Of a stretch of 64,000 nucleotides of DNA, positions 53,014 to 61,211 are shown piece by piece (positions within the stretch are counted from its first letter, which is position 1; every line of letters starts with the position of its first letter). This DNA comes from Flammeovirga pectinis (GTDB lineage: Bacteria > Bacteroidota > Bacteroidia > Cytophagales > Flammeovirgaceae): positions 1,674,001 through 1,738,000 of the forward strand of contig NZ_CP034562.1 in assembly GCF_003970675.1 (NCBI RefSeq), written 5' to 3'. Below the pieces are notes generated by a model. It saw nothing but the letters and a program-made list of their open reading frames with translations. It was not told the origin of the DNA and did not search any database. The position numbers were made by a program, and so were the translations under genes.

Positions 53014-54260
53014 GCCTCGTCTTTACTAATTAAAACAACAAATAATTCGTTAGCTGTTTCTTTAGATTTAATAGAAGTCGAAATCATCATAATAGGAGTT
53101 CGCTCACTATTGGCAGGGTTATATGCTTCTATATGCCTAGCCGTTTGAGGTTTCCCTGTTTTCTTTGCTAAAATCATAGGATGTTTATCTAAAGGAATCT
53201 CCACATCTGTACCCGCAATAAATAATTTTCTTACATCCATAGCATCATCTTCAGTTCTAGGTCTAACACCTCTACCTAAAAGTTCTGTACCAGTTTTATT
53301 GACATAAATCGGTATAGTATCTTCATCTGCTACCAAAATACCTAAAGAAGCCTCAGAGAAAGTTTCTATTAAAGAGCTTATATTATCTGGTAGATGATCT
53401 ACCTTTTTCTTTGTTTCTTTCTCATAAGCGGCAATTTGTTCTTTTGCCCATCTTAATTCTTCTAATTGTGTGTGGAATCTACTTTTTAGTTGGTCTTCAG
53501 TTTCTTTTTCAATCTCATCATCGGAAGAAAAGTTGAGATTTTTAAAAGCCATATCAAATTCCATAAAGAAATTTTGCCATTCTTCAGGAGCGTCTCTATT
53601 TAATTCACTCGCTATACCTTGACTTTCGTATTCAAGATGTTTGATAAAGCTTAGTATGGGTTTTTTTAACCATCCTTTAATAACTTTATTTGTACTGAAA
53701 TAAAATAGAGTTAAACAGAGAATACAAATTAAAGTAAGAGGTAATGTTTTTATACTTTGATTTAACCAAAGGTCTACCTGTGATATACAGAGTGCTACAG
53801 ATTTATTAGAGTTTACAGCAGGTGCTAGCCTAACGATATACCAATTTTTAGTATTTGATGTAATATGATAATTAGGATTTTTAAATTCCTTAGTTAATGT
53901 TATTGGAATGGTAGAAAGAGCAGTTTTATTCATAATTGTCTTCTCTTTTCCATCTCTTATCCAAAGTACAGGAGTACCATTATCATTTAAAAAATAAGTA
54001 TCTGTATGAGTAAGTTTATATAACGCAAATCCACTATTACGCACTTGAACAATTGATTTCTCAATTTCTTTCGACGCTATTTTAAATTGAAGAGTGGCTT
54101 GAGAGTTCTTTAATGCTTTCACAAGTGTACTTTTCTCTTGTTTTACATCAAGATATATTTTGACACTACTTCCTATAAATATAAATACAAGGGTAAGAAT
54201 ATAAGTTAGTAAAGCCTTAAACTGTACTTTTGAAAAAATAGTATTTATCTGAGTATTCAT
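53010..54260 (-). CDS. membrane sensor with PAS domain and no recognised output domain
   Basis: A 416-residue protein: transmembrane helix (about 15-31), an extracytoplasmic region to about 170, a second helix (about 172-190), a cytoplasmic coiled-coil (about 235-290, rich in Glu and Lys), then a PAS domain (about 300-416; 'LGILVADEDTIPIYVNKTGTELLGRG' cited in part). No kinase, GGDEF, EAL or methyl-accepting domain is visible. It may signal by protein contact, or need a partner encoded elsewhere. Start and stop are coupled to the FAD oxidoreductase gene upstream (1-bp overlap, TAATG), so they likely work or are made together. Confidence 0.7.
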   Translation of the reverse strand: MNTQINTIFSKVQFKALLTYILTLVFIFIGSSVKIYLDVKQEKSTLVKALKNSQATLQFKIASKEIEKSIVQVRNSGFALYKLTHTDTYFLNDNGTPVLWIRDGKEKTIMNKTALSTIPITLTKEFKNPNYHITSNTKNWYIVRLAPAVNSNKSVALCISQVDLWLNQSIKTLPLTLICILCLTLFYFSTNKVIKGWLKKPILSFIKHLEYESQGIASELNRDAPEEWQNFFMEFDMAFKNLNFSSDDEIEKETEDQLKSRFHTQLEELRWAKEQIAAYEKETKKKVDHLPDNISSLIETFSEASLGILVADEDTIPIYVNKTGTELLGRGVRPRTEDDAMDVRKLFIAGTDVEIPLDKHPMILAKKTGKPQTARHIEAYNPANSERTPIMMISTSIKSKETANELFVVLISKDEA

Positions 54261-55345
54261 TATTTTGTATTCAAATTAATTCTCTGTTGCTTAGAAAGTC
54301 GATCTAGACGTACTTCAAAAGGTAAATCACTTCCTGTCTCAATTTTATTTATGAGCAGTTGTGAAAAATAAGGAGCTAAAGAAACGCCTTTGGCACCTAA
54401 ACCATTAAAGATATGAATATTTTTAGATTTATCAGATGTTCCTATAAAAGGTCTTCTATCAAACGTAGCCGGTCTAATACCTGACCAATGAGAGAGGATC
54501 TCGTATTCATCATTTACTAAATTATCTACTTTTTCTAATAATTGCCTTTTACCTTTTTCAGTAGGAGACTCCATTTGTTCAACTCGCTCATATGTAGCTC
54601 CTAACTTGCAATTACCTTCTTCATCAATTGGTAAAATAAAGCCGTTTCTATTCACTATATGATTAAAACGTGCATTTTTGAATTTTATCATAAGCAACTC
54701 ACCTTTTACAGGTCTAAAATCTAGATTTGTAAAGTAGGGGTTACTTTCAACTTTATTCCCTTCACAGAATATAATATGTTTTGCCGTAATATCTTTGTAA
54801 CGCACCCCACCTTCGAGTTGTTCTAATTGATCATAATCGAACTCCTCATTAATCAATTGATTATTTTTCAACGCATAATCTTTAAATGCATCAAGTAATA
54901 CAGGTATATCAACATAACCACTTCTTGTAACTTCCATGCCGCCAAAATCAGCTTGAATATACTCAGCGTATAATCCTTCTTTATGAAATTCCTCTATATA
55001 ACTTTCATATTTATCATCAGCACTTGCAGAAATCCAATCTGTTTGTTTCTCTTGAGAATCAAAGGGGAAGTAAATGTTCATTGGTTTAAAACTTTTTACT
55101 CCATACTTTTCATCTAGTTGAGGATAAAAATTCTCCAGTTGATCAAATAAATCATCACACATCCAAGTCTTCACCATCTTTCTTCCTGTGATAGGGTTAT
55201 ATACTCCACCAGCAACACGAGAAGAGTTTTTTAGAGCGGCATTGTCAATGATCTTAAATGAAAAACCATTGTTTTGAACTGTTTCGGCAAATATTGTCCC
55301 TGCTAAGCCTTGTCCTACTATTAAATAATCAACTGTATATGTCAT
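54260..55345 (-). CDS. FAD-dependent oxidoreductase, DAO/glycine-oxidase-like
   Basis: A 361-residue flavoprotein. The dinucleotide-binding start 'YLIVGQGLAGTIFAE' is clear, followed by 'NSSRVAGGVYNPITGRKMVKTWM' (cited in part), a block shared by a DAO-fold group in Bacteroidota. 'LGATYERVE' and near the end 'SHWSGIRPATFDRRPFIG' and 'NGLGAKGVSLAPYFSQLL' match the FAD-binding C-terminus of D-amino acid or glycine oxidases. The substrate is unknown. The downstream PAS gene overlaps by one base; the MBL hydrolase gene is divergent, 66 bp away. Confidence 0.85.
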   Translation of the reverse strand: MTYTVDYLIVGQGLAGTIFAETVQNNGFSFKIIDNAALKNSSRVAGGVYNPITGRKMVKTWMCDDLFDQLENFYPQLDEKYGVKSFKPMNIYFPFDSQEKQTDWISASADDKYESYIEEFHKEGLYAEYIQADFGGMEVTRSGYVDIPVLLDAFKDYALKNNQLINEEFDYDQLEQLEGGVRYKDITAKHIIFCEGNKVESNPYFTNLDFRPVKGELLMIKFKNARFNHIVNRNGFILPIDEEGNCKLGATYERVEQMESPTEKGKRQLLEKVDNLVNDEYEILSHWSGIRPATFDRRPFIGTSDKSKNIHIFNGLGAKGVSLAPYFSQLLINKIETGSDLPFEVRLDRLSKQQRINLNTK

Positions 55346-55411
55346 ACTAAAATTCTAATTGTACATTTGTACTGTAAATATCATATTCTGATTAGAAAAA
55401 GTAGCAACAAA

Positions 55412-56053
55412 ATGATAAAAGTTCACACTTTAACCTTTAGTCCATTCCAAGAAAACACTTATGTGGTATGGGACGATACAAAAGAAGCAATAATTGTAGA
55501 CCCTGGATGCTATGATGCATCAGAAGAAAAAGAACTTGTATCTTTTATAGAAACGAACGAACTAAAAGTTGTCAAGATAGTAAATACGCACTGCCATTTA
55601 GATCATGTATTCGGAAATAAATTCTGTCAAGATACATTTGGAGTGAAATTATATATTCCTAAAGGAGAAGTTGAAATGCTTGCCATGGGAAGTGCATCAG
55701 CTGCAAAATACGGTATTCCTGGTTTTATCACATCTAGGCATGATGAGTTGTTGGAAAACTCAGGTGAAATTACATTTGGGGAGTCAACTCTAGAAATTCT
55801 ATATGTTCCGGGGCATTCACCAGGTCATTTAGTATTCTTTGATAAAGAAGCTAAAGTAGCTTTGGGTGGCGATGTATTATTTAAAGGTTCTATTGGTAGA
55901 ACAGATTTACCAGGTGGAGATCATCAGACACTTTTAGATAACATTAAATCTGTAATGTATAAATTACCTAGCGAAACAGTTGTATATCCTGGTCATGGAC
56001 CTTTTACAACTATTGGTGATGAGAAAAGAAGTAATCCATTTGTAAAAGGATAA
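55412..56053 (+). CDS. MBL-fold metallo-hydrolase
   Basis: A 213-residue glyoxalase II-like hydrolase. The zinc motif 'NTHCHLDHVFGN' (H-x-H-x-D-H), 'VPGHSPGHLVFF' and 'VALGGDVLFKGSIGRTDLPGGD' are characteristic, with 'VVYPGHGPFTTIGDEKRSNPF' at the end. This is the single-domain group of persulfide or hydroxyacylglutathione-type hydrolases; its thiol-ester substrate is not known here. A frame opens at 55367, but MIKVHTLTFSPFQENTY at 55412 is the natural start. Only 1 bp separates it from pssA. Confidence 0.92.
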   Translation: MIKVHTLTFSPFQENTYVVWDDTKEAIIVDPGCYDASEEKELVSFIETNELKVVKIVNTHCHLDHVFGNKFCQDTFGVKLYIPKGEVEMLAMGSASAAKYGIPGFITSRHDELLENSGEITFGESTLEILYVPGHSPGHLVFFDKEAKVALGGDVLFKGSIGRTDLPGGDHQTLLDNIKSVMYKLPSETVVYPGHGPFTTIGDEKRSNPFVKG

Positions 56054-56054
56054 T

Positions 56055-56735
56055 ATGGGAATAAAAAGACATATACCGAATGCCATTACTTGTGGAAACT
56101 TACTAAGTGGTTGCTTTGGTATTTCACAATGTTTTGAAGGGAACTTAATCCTTGGAGCAGCAATGATTATTGTAGGAGCGGGGTTTGACTTTTTTGATGG
56201 CTTTGCCGCTAGAATGTTGAAGGTTTCTTCTCCTGTTGGTAAAGAATTAGATTCATTGGCAGATATGGTAACATTTGGTGTTTTACCAGCTGTAATCTTA
56301 TACCAATTGTTTTTACAGTTAAACGTACATGAATACATTCCTTACCTCGCATTTTTAATTGCAGCATTTTCTGCAGTAAGGTTAGCCAACTTTAATGTAG
56401 ACGAAAGACAATCCGATGGATTTATTGGTGTTCCGACGCCAGCAAATGCATTATTGATTGGATCGTTACCTTTAATTATAGATATGTATCCTCAGTTTAC
56501 TCCATACATTATGAACGAATATGTTCTAAGTGGAATAGTTGTAGTGATGTCTTATTTATTAAATGCTGAGCTTCCATTAGTTTCTTTAAAGTTTAAGAAC
56601 TTTGGATGGAAAGGGAATGAGTCTAGATATATCTTAATAGGAGTTAGTATCTTATTATTACTCATTTTACAAGTTGCTGCACTACCACTAATTGTAGTTA
56701 CACAGGTAGCTGTATCAATGGTATTTAAAAAGTAG
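56055..56735 (+). CDS. pssA: CDP-diacylglycerol-serine O-phosphatidyltransferase
   Basis: Makes phosphatidylserine, the precursor of phosphatidylethanolamine. The 226 residues hold the CDP-alcohol phosphotransferase signature 'DGFAARMLKVSSPVGKELDSLAD' (D-G-x2-A-R-x8-G-x3-D-x3-D, cited in part) and about eight membrane helices. The first segment 'RHIPNAITCGNLLSGCFGI' is also typical of PssA type II. It follows the MBL gene by 1 bp. No psd gene is in the window. Confidence 0.93.
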   Translation: MGIKRHIPNAITCGNLLSGCFGISQCFEGNLILGAAMIIVGAGFDFFDGFAARMLKVSSPVGKELDSLADMVTFGVLPAVILYQLFLQLNVHEYIPYLAFLIAAFSAVRLANFNVDERQSDGFIGVPTPANALLIGSLPLIIDMYPQFTPYIMNEYVLSGIVVVMSYLLNAELPLVSLKFKNFGWKGNESRYILIGVSILLLLILQVAALPLIVVTQVAVSMVFKK

Positions 56736-56751
56736 AATTCCTGTTATTCAT

Positions 56752-56789
56752 AAAGAAGCATCTGATAATTAACTATCAGATGCTTCTTT
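56752..56789. terminator. bidirectional terminator overlapping the AI-2E gene end
   Basis: A perfect 16-bp stem (56752-56767 with 56774-56789) with a 6-base loop. The stop codon of the convergent AI-2E permease gene lies in the loop and its last codons in the right arm. Confidence 0.85.
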
Positions 56790-57953
56790 TATTTTTACCT
56801 TAGGCTTCTCATTTCTAAAGATCTGATATTTCTTATATCCATACCAAAACTCTTCAGAACCTACTTTCAGTATTGTTAATGTTGGAATTGCAAATACCAT
56901 CCCAATAACACCGCCCAATGCAGAGCCTACAAATACGGCCAAGAATATGGCGAGGGGATGCATTTTTACGCTTCTAGAAAATATTATAGGCTGTACCACT
57001 ACATTATCAACTAACTGAACAACTCCGAAAACAGACAATACTTTAATAATTAAGAAGATATAATCTGAAACTTCTACGAGGGAATCATCTGTGAGAATAC
57101 CCACAAGTACACCAAAAGAACCGCCAATAAAAGGTCCTAAATAAGGAATTAAATTGGCTACTGCAGCAAAGACGGCTATTGTAATAGCATACTCTACATT
57201 GGCAATCTTTAAACCAATGGTTGCAATAGAAAATATACTTAGCATCTGTAAGAATAAACCAAGTAAGTAGCTGGAAAGCAACTTCTCTGTTTTTATTAAT
57301 GCAGCAATGGAAACTTCAAAATATTTATTGGGAATTAGAATAATAAATTGTCTTCTGAATAAACTAGGGTCGTATAAGAAGAAAAAAGTGATAAATAATA
57401 CCGCCATCGTTCCTACAAAGAAGTTACCCGTTACAGCTAAAACGCCATTTAATATGCTTCTTAATTTATCACTCTGTATAGTGCTAGATATCTTTTCTGT
57501 TAACTGATTAAGTAGAAAACCATCTTCAGCATCATTTAAAAAGTATTCTTTTACCAATGCTTCCAAACTATAAATTGGTCCTTCTATCACACTAAGTAAT
57601 TCTTGTGTATTCTTTTCTGATAATACGGCTATTTGACTTTTTATCAATGGATAAAATAAGAATACAAACAATCCAATTATAGAGAAGAGTAAAAGGAAGG
57701 AAATAAATACCGCTAATGCTCTGGGGAATTTATACCCGAACGCATGTACATTAGAAATATAGTTTGTAGGAGTTTGTAAAATCGATGATATAATCAGCGA
57801 TATAATTATATAGGCAAGAATATCTTGAAGTTGAACAGAAAGCCACATAAATACAGCAATTACAGCTATAAATATTAATAGATTACTGAACGACCTAAAG
57901 TATTTTGCAACAGATGCTATTTCTTCGAAAGAAGATTTAATTTTATCAGACAT
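56769..57953 (-). CDS. AI-2E family membrane permease
   Basis: A 394-residue PerM/TqsA-like protein with about eight transmembrane helices. The family features seen are: N-terminal 'FIAVIAVFMWLSVQLQDILAYIIISLIISSIL' (cited in part), 'FFLYDPSLFRRQF', and 'AAVANLIPYLGPFIGGSFGVLVGILTD' as the conserved loop-helix, then 'VVQPIIFSRSVKMHPLAIFLAVFVGSALGG' (cited in part). Members transport autoinducer-2 or unrelated substrates such as Na+ or phenazine-type molecules, so the substrate here is open. The C-terminus is a short charged cytoplasmic tail (KVKIKEASDS). It is monocistronic. Confidence 0.9.
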   Translation of the reverse strand: MSDKIKSSFEEIASVAKYFRSFSNLLIFIAVIAVFMWLSVQLQDILAYIIISLIISSILQTPTNYISNVHAFGYKFPRALAVFISFLLLFSIIGLFVFLFYPLIKSQIAVLSEKNTQELLSVIEGPIYSLEALVKEYFLNDAEDGFLLNQLTEKISSTIQSDKLRSILNGVLAVTGNFFVGTMAVLFITFFFLYDPSLFRRQFIILIPNKYFEVSIAALIKTEKLLSSYLLGLFLQMLSIFSIATIGLKIANVEYAITIAVFAAVANLIPYLGPFIGGSFGVLVGILTDDSLVEVSDYIFLIIKVLSVFGVVQLVDNVVVQPIIFSRSVKMHPLAIFLAVFVGSALGGVIGMVFAIPTLTILKVGSEEFWYGYKKYQIFRNEKPKVKIKEASDS

Positions 57954-57983
57954 TATAGATTTATCATTTCCCTTTTAATAAAT

Positions 57984-58019
57984 ATAGAAAGGCTCTTGCT
58001 TATTTAAAAGCAAGAGCCT
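57984..58019 (-). terminator. terminator of the PUR-protein gene
   Basis: A perfect 12-bp stem (57990-58001 with 58008-58019) with loop ATTTAA, followed on the minus strand by TTTCTATATTT. The T-run is short. Confidence 0.7.
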
Positions 58020-58042
58020 CTCTAGATTTAACAATAGTTGAA

Positions 58043-58384
58043 TTAGTAAGACAAATCTGTGTCAAACGGTTCACTTTTGTATGAATCATCAAATTTCTCT
58101 TCGTAGTTATCTTCTTCGACTTCTTCTTGTTGTTGTTCTGGTAAAAGATCATTCTTGACTTTGTCAACACAATCTCCTAGAGCATCAACAAATTTGTCAA
58201 AATCTTCTTTGTATAAAAAGATCTTGTGTTTCTCGAAAACAGGTTGATCATCTTTAAAGCGCTTTTTACTTTCCGTTATGGTAAGGTAATAGTCGTTTGA
58301 ACGTGTTGCCTTAACATCAAAAAAATACGTACGTTTTCCAGCGCGTACTTTCCTCGAAAAGATTTCTTCTCTTCTCTCTTCCAC
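58043..58384 (-). CDS. DUF3276/PUR family nucleic-acid-binding protein
   Basis: A 113-residue protein matching the bacterial Pur-alpha-like family: 'EEIFSRKVRAGKRTYFFDVKATRSNDYYLTITESKKRF' (cited in part) and 'FEKHKIFLYKEDFDKFVDALGDCVDKV'. This is the single PUR repeat, which binds single-stranded DNA or RNA; bacterial versions are restricted mainly to Bacteroidota and spirochaetes. The C-terminal 35 residues are acidic, with a Gln/Glu run (PEQQQEEVEEDNYEEKF). The function in vivo is unknown. It is monocistronic, with a strong hairpin after it. Confidence 0.92.
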   Translation of the reverse strand: MEERREEIFSRKVRAGKRTYFFDVKATRSNDYYLTITESKKRFKDDQPVFEKHKIFLYKEDFDKFVDALGDCVDKVKNDLLPEQQQEEVEEDNYEEKFDDSYKSEPFDTDLSY

Positions 58385-58514
58385 TGTCTTTAATCTTTTA
58401 GTTTAATACACTCTAAATTTTTGTATAACATTTATATTATCCAAATAGAATCGAATAAAAATGCACTTTATTTATACTTTCTTTCAAAAATAGAGGAAAA
58501 GGGTATTTTTTTTC

Positions 58515-58522
58515 TAATTTTG
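58515..58522 (+). promoter_or_regulatory. candidate -7 element for the RlpA pair
   Basis: TAATTTTG fits TAnnTTTG, 39 bp upstream of the TTG start of the first RlpA gene. Confidence 0.4.
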
Positions 58523-58561
58523 AATCACGAAAAATGACAAATCATCTAAACAGTTTTTAGT

Positions 58562-59329
58562 TTGAATTTTTTAGTTAAACTAATTTTTGTGCTTTTATTC
58601 CCCTTAATTACAACGGCACAAAGCATAACCCAAATAGGATATAAAGAAATGGGTAAGGCATCCTACTACCCAGACGATCGCAATGGATCTATTACTGAAG
58701 GAGGGTATAAGTACGACATGAATGCTATGACAGGTTCTCATAAGTATTTTCCTTTTGGAAGTATTATTAGTGTAAGGAACGTTAATAACGGTAAGACAAT
58801 TAATGTGAAGATTATTGATAGACCTTATACTAGCAAAAGAATTCTAGATGTAACCTATGCAGCTGCTCAAAAGTTGGATATTATTGGTAGAGGGCCGGTA
58901 ACCGTTGAAGTTACTTTAGTAGATACACCTCAAACCTTAAAGAAAAAAAGACAGGAAGCACTTGCTCAAAAAGAAAAGGAAGTTATCGAAGAACAAATGG
59001 ATACACTTTCAGTAGTTGTAGATCCTCTTGATTTTCTGAAAACGGGTACATATACTTCTGTTGGTGAAATAGCTAATGTTGAAGGTTATGGGATTCAATT
59101 TACTATGTCTAACGATATAGAAGTGATTCTAAAAGAAGTTTACAAACTAGAAAATGATTATTTATTAAGTGAAGTGTTTGTACAAACAGGTTGGTCGAAT
59201 AGTAAAAGAATTTACCGTTTAATTATTGGTGAATTTGATTCTAATATTGAAGCACAGCCTTTACTTAAATTACTAAAAAGTGGTGGTTTTGATGACTGTT
59301 TTATCAAAAAGCATTTAAAGAATATTTAA
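58562..59329 (+). CDS. RlpA-like double-psi barrel protein with SPOR tail, divergent paralog
   Basis: A 255-residue exported protein starting at a TTG (MNFLVKLIFVLLFPLITTAQ). It has a DPBB domain (about 28-120): 'GKASYYPDDRNGSITEGGYKYDMNAMTGSHKYFPFGS' (cited in part) and 'KIIDRPYTSKRILDVTYAAAQKL'. RlpA members cut bare peptidoglycan strands; here the usual G-E is replaced near 'GGYKY', and the DRGPF block reads DRPYT, so lytic activity may be altered. The tail from about 180 (GIQFTMSND...VQTGWSNSKRIYRLIIGEF) is a SPOR-type repeat. It lies 6 bp upstream of the second RlpA paralog, clearly a tandem duplication. Confidence 0.8.
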   Translation: MNFLVKLIFVLLFPLITTAQSITQIGYKEMGKASYYPDDRNGSITEGGYKYDMNAMTGSHKYFPFGSIISVRNVNNGKTINVKIIDRPYTSKRILDVTYAAAQKLDIIGRGPVTVEVTLVDTPQTLKKKRQEALAQKEKEVIEEQMDTLSVVVDPLDFLKTGTYTSVGEIANVEGYGIQFTMSNDIEVILKEVYKLENDYLLSEVFVQTGWSNSKRIYRLIIGEFDSNIEAQPLLKLLKSGGFDDCFIKKHLKNI

Positions 59330-59335
59330 AAAACA

Positions 59336-60112
59336 ATGAAATTTATATTATTAGCCCTTCTCTCTGTAGCCTTTTTTAATACTACGTTTGCTCAAACCAA
59401 AGTAGGTGATACAAAGAAAGGACAATCATCTTATTACGCAGATAAATTCCACGGAAGAAAAACTGCAAATGGAGAGAGATTTAATATGTATGCATTTACT
59501 TGTGCACATAGAAAATTACCATTTGATACTTATTTAAAAGTAACAAATCTTAAAAATAAAAAATGGATTGTTGTAAGAGTTAATGATAGAGGACCTTTTA
59601 AGTCTCAGAGAATTCTAGACCTTTCTAAAGGAGCTGCCGTTAAAATTGATATGATTAATGATGGTATTGCTGACGTTGAAATAGAAATTCTTTATACAAA
59701 TGGGCAGGGTACTAAGGTAAAAGAAGGTACATCTGGTGGTCCAAATCAAAAAATTACAACAGCTGATGTAAAGAAACCTAAGAAGAATAGTTCTACATCA
59801 AGTCAACCTAAAAAGTCGTCTGGTTCTTATGGAGCACCTGGTACTTATAGTATTTGGGGTACATCAAAAAAAATAAAAAATGGATATGGTATTCAAATGG
59901 CATCATATAAAGATGTCAAAAAAGCCATAGATGCAGGGAAGCTTGCTAATAAAAAAGGATTGACAGAAATCTATATTCAAGCAGGTTTTTCAAACAATAA
60001 AAAGATCTATAGATTACTTTATGGTGATTTTTCTGAAGGAAATGCGAAAAAAAACGTACAAAAAGTAAAATCTAAGGGCTATAAAGGTGCCTTTGTCAAA
60101 AAGCATTTATAA
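59336..60112 (+). CDS. RlpA-like septal lytic transglycosylase homolog with SPOR tail
   Basis: A 258-residue exported protein ([20 protein letters not shown] signal). The DPBB domain is canonical: '[35 protein letters not shown]' (cited in part), '[22 protein letters not shown]' with Asp and Arg of the RlpA core. A Ser/Lys/Pro linker ([21 protein letters not shown]) leads to a SPOR-like repeat ([44 protein letters not shown]). It probably trims denuded glycan at the division site. It is co-transcribed with the divergent paralog 6 bp upstream. DUF58 follows 58 bp on. Confidence 0.85.
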   Translation: MKFILLALLSVAFFNTTFAQTKVGDTKKGQSSYYADKFHGRKTANGERFNMYAFTCAHRKLPFDTYLKVTNLKNKKWIVVRVNDRGPFKSQRILDLSKGAAVKIDMINDGIADVEIEILYTNGQGTKVKEGTSGGPNQKITTADVKKPKKNSSTSSQPKKSSGSYGAPGTYSIWGTSKKIKNGYGIQMASYKDVKKAIDAGKLANKKGLTEIYIQAGFSNNKKIYRLLYGDFSEGNAKKNVQKVKSKGYKGAFVKKHL

Positions 60113-60170
60113 CTTATAAAGGATTACCACTTAAAGGTAACTTAGAATAACTTAACTATGCTTTAAGACA

Positions 60171-61082
60171 ATGATGCAAGAAATCTCTTTTGATACAATT
60201 CGCCAATATGGGAATATAGAATTACTCGCTAAGCAAATGGTAGAGGGTTTTATAACGGGTTTACATAAATCTCCATATCATGGCTTTTCTGTAGAATTTG
60301 CTGAACATAATTTATATAACCCTGGCGAAAGTACTCGACATATTGATTGGAAGGTATATGCTAGAACAGATAAGTTATTTACAAAGCGTTACGAAGAAGA
60401 GACAAATTTAAGAGCGATGATTGTCTTAGACAGATCTCTATCTATGTATTATCCTGATAAAACATACGATAAGATGGGTTTTAGCACAATGGCAGCAGCA
60501 TCAATAGCCTATATGCTACAGAAGCAGCGAGACGCAGTTGGTTTATGTACTTTTTCTGATGACTTGGAGGAAATGACGCAAGTGAAATCAACACGAACGC
60601 ATTTACATCAAATTTTTGTAAAACTGCAACAAATGTTGGAAAAAGCTCCACCACAAGGAGAAACACATATTGCAAAGGTTCTACATCAAGTTGCTGAAAC
60701 TATTCATAAGCGTTCTTTAGTTATCATCTTTAGTGATATGATGGGACAGATGGGGAACAGAGATGAAATGTTTGCTGCTTTACAACATCTCAAGCACAAT
60801 AACCATGAGGTACTATTATTTCATGTAGCAGATCATAGTACAGAGTTGCAACTAGATTTCCCAGAACGTCCTTTTGTTTTTGTGGATGTTGAAACAGGAC
60901 AAAAAGAAAAACTTAGACCTTCTCAGGTGAAAGAACAGTATGAAAAAACGATTCAAGATTTATACCATGACTTAAATGTAAAATGCGGTCAGTATAAAAT
61001 TGATTATGTTGAAGTGGATAGTAAAAAAAATATTGATCAGATAATTTTACCCTATTTGATTAAACGTCAAAGAATGCGTTAA
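60171..61082 (+). CDS. DUF58 domain protein
   Basis: A 303-residue protein of the DUF58 family (vWA-like): 'GFITGLHKSPYHGFSVEFAEHNLYNPGESTRHIDWKVYARTDKLFTKRYEEE' (cited in part), with the family's R-x-I-D-W and 'KRYEEE' stretches, then 'IVLDRSLSM', which carries the MIDAS D-x-S-x-S. DUF58 proteins typically pair with MoxR ATPases and vWA/BatA-type membrane proteins; none of these is seen in the window, so the gene lies apart from its usual partners. No signal peptide. The role is unknown; a chaperone-like or envelope-assembly system is the general idea for the family. Confidence 0.88.
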   Translation: MMQEISFDTIRQYGNIELLAKQMVEGFITGLHKSPYHGFSVEFAEHNLYNPGESTRHIDWKVYARTDKLFTKRYEEETNLRAMIVLDRSLSMYYPDKTYDKMGFSTMAAASIAYMLQKQRDAVGLCTFSDDLEEMTQVKSTRTHLHQIFVKLQQMLEKAPPQGETHIAKVLHQVAETIHKRSLVIIFSDMMGQMGNRDEMFAALQHLKHNNHEVLLFHVADHSTELQLDFPERPFVFVDVETGQKEKLRPSQVKEQYEKTIQDLYHDLNVKCGQYKIDYVEVDSKKNIDQIILPYLIKRQRMR

Positions 61083-61121
61083 TCCATAAATTAAGCCATC
61101 AAATAAGATCCCTTTATAAAG

Positions 61122-61187
61122 AATAAGAATTGTTTTGATATACTATTTTAGAATAGGTATCAAATACTTCTTATTTTTTATTATTTT
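61122..61187 (+). terminator. probable terminator of the DUF58 gene
   Basis: Outer arms AATAAGAA/TTCTTATT plus inner partial pairing (61122-61175), followed by a T-rich run. The stem has several mismatches, so support is moderate. Confidence 0.5.
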
Positions 61188-61189
61188 TG
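61182..61189 (+). promoter_or_regulatory. candidate -7 element for hisS
   Basis: TATTTTTG fits TAnnTTTG, 22 bp upstream of the hisS ATG. Confidence 0.4.
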
Positions 61190-61211
61190 CCCCTCAAAAA
61201 AATATCTAAAG

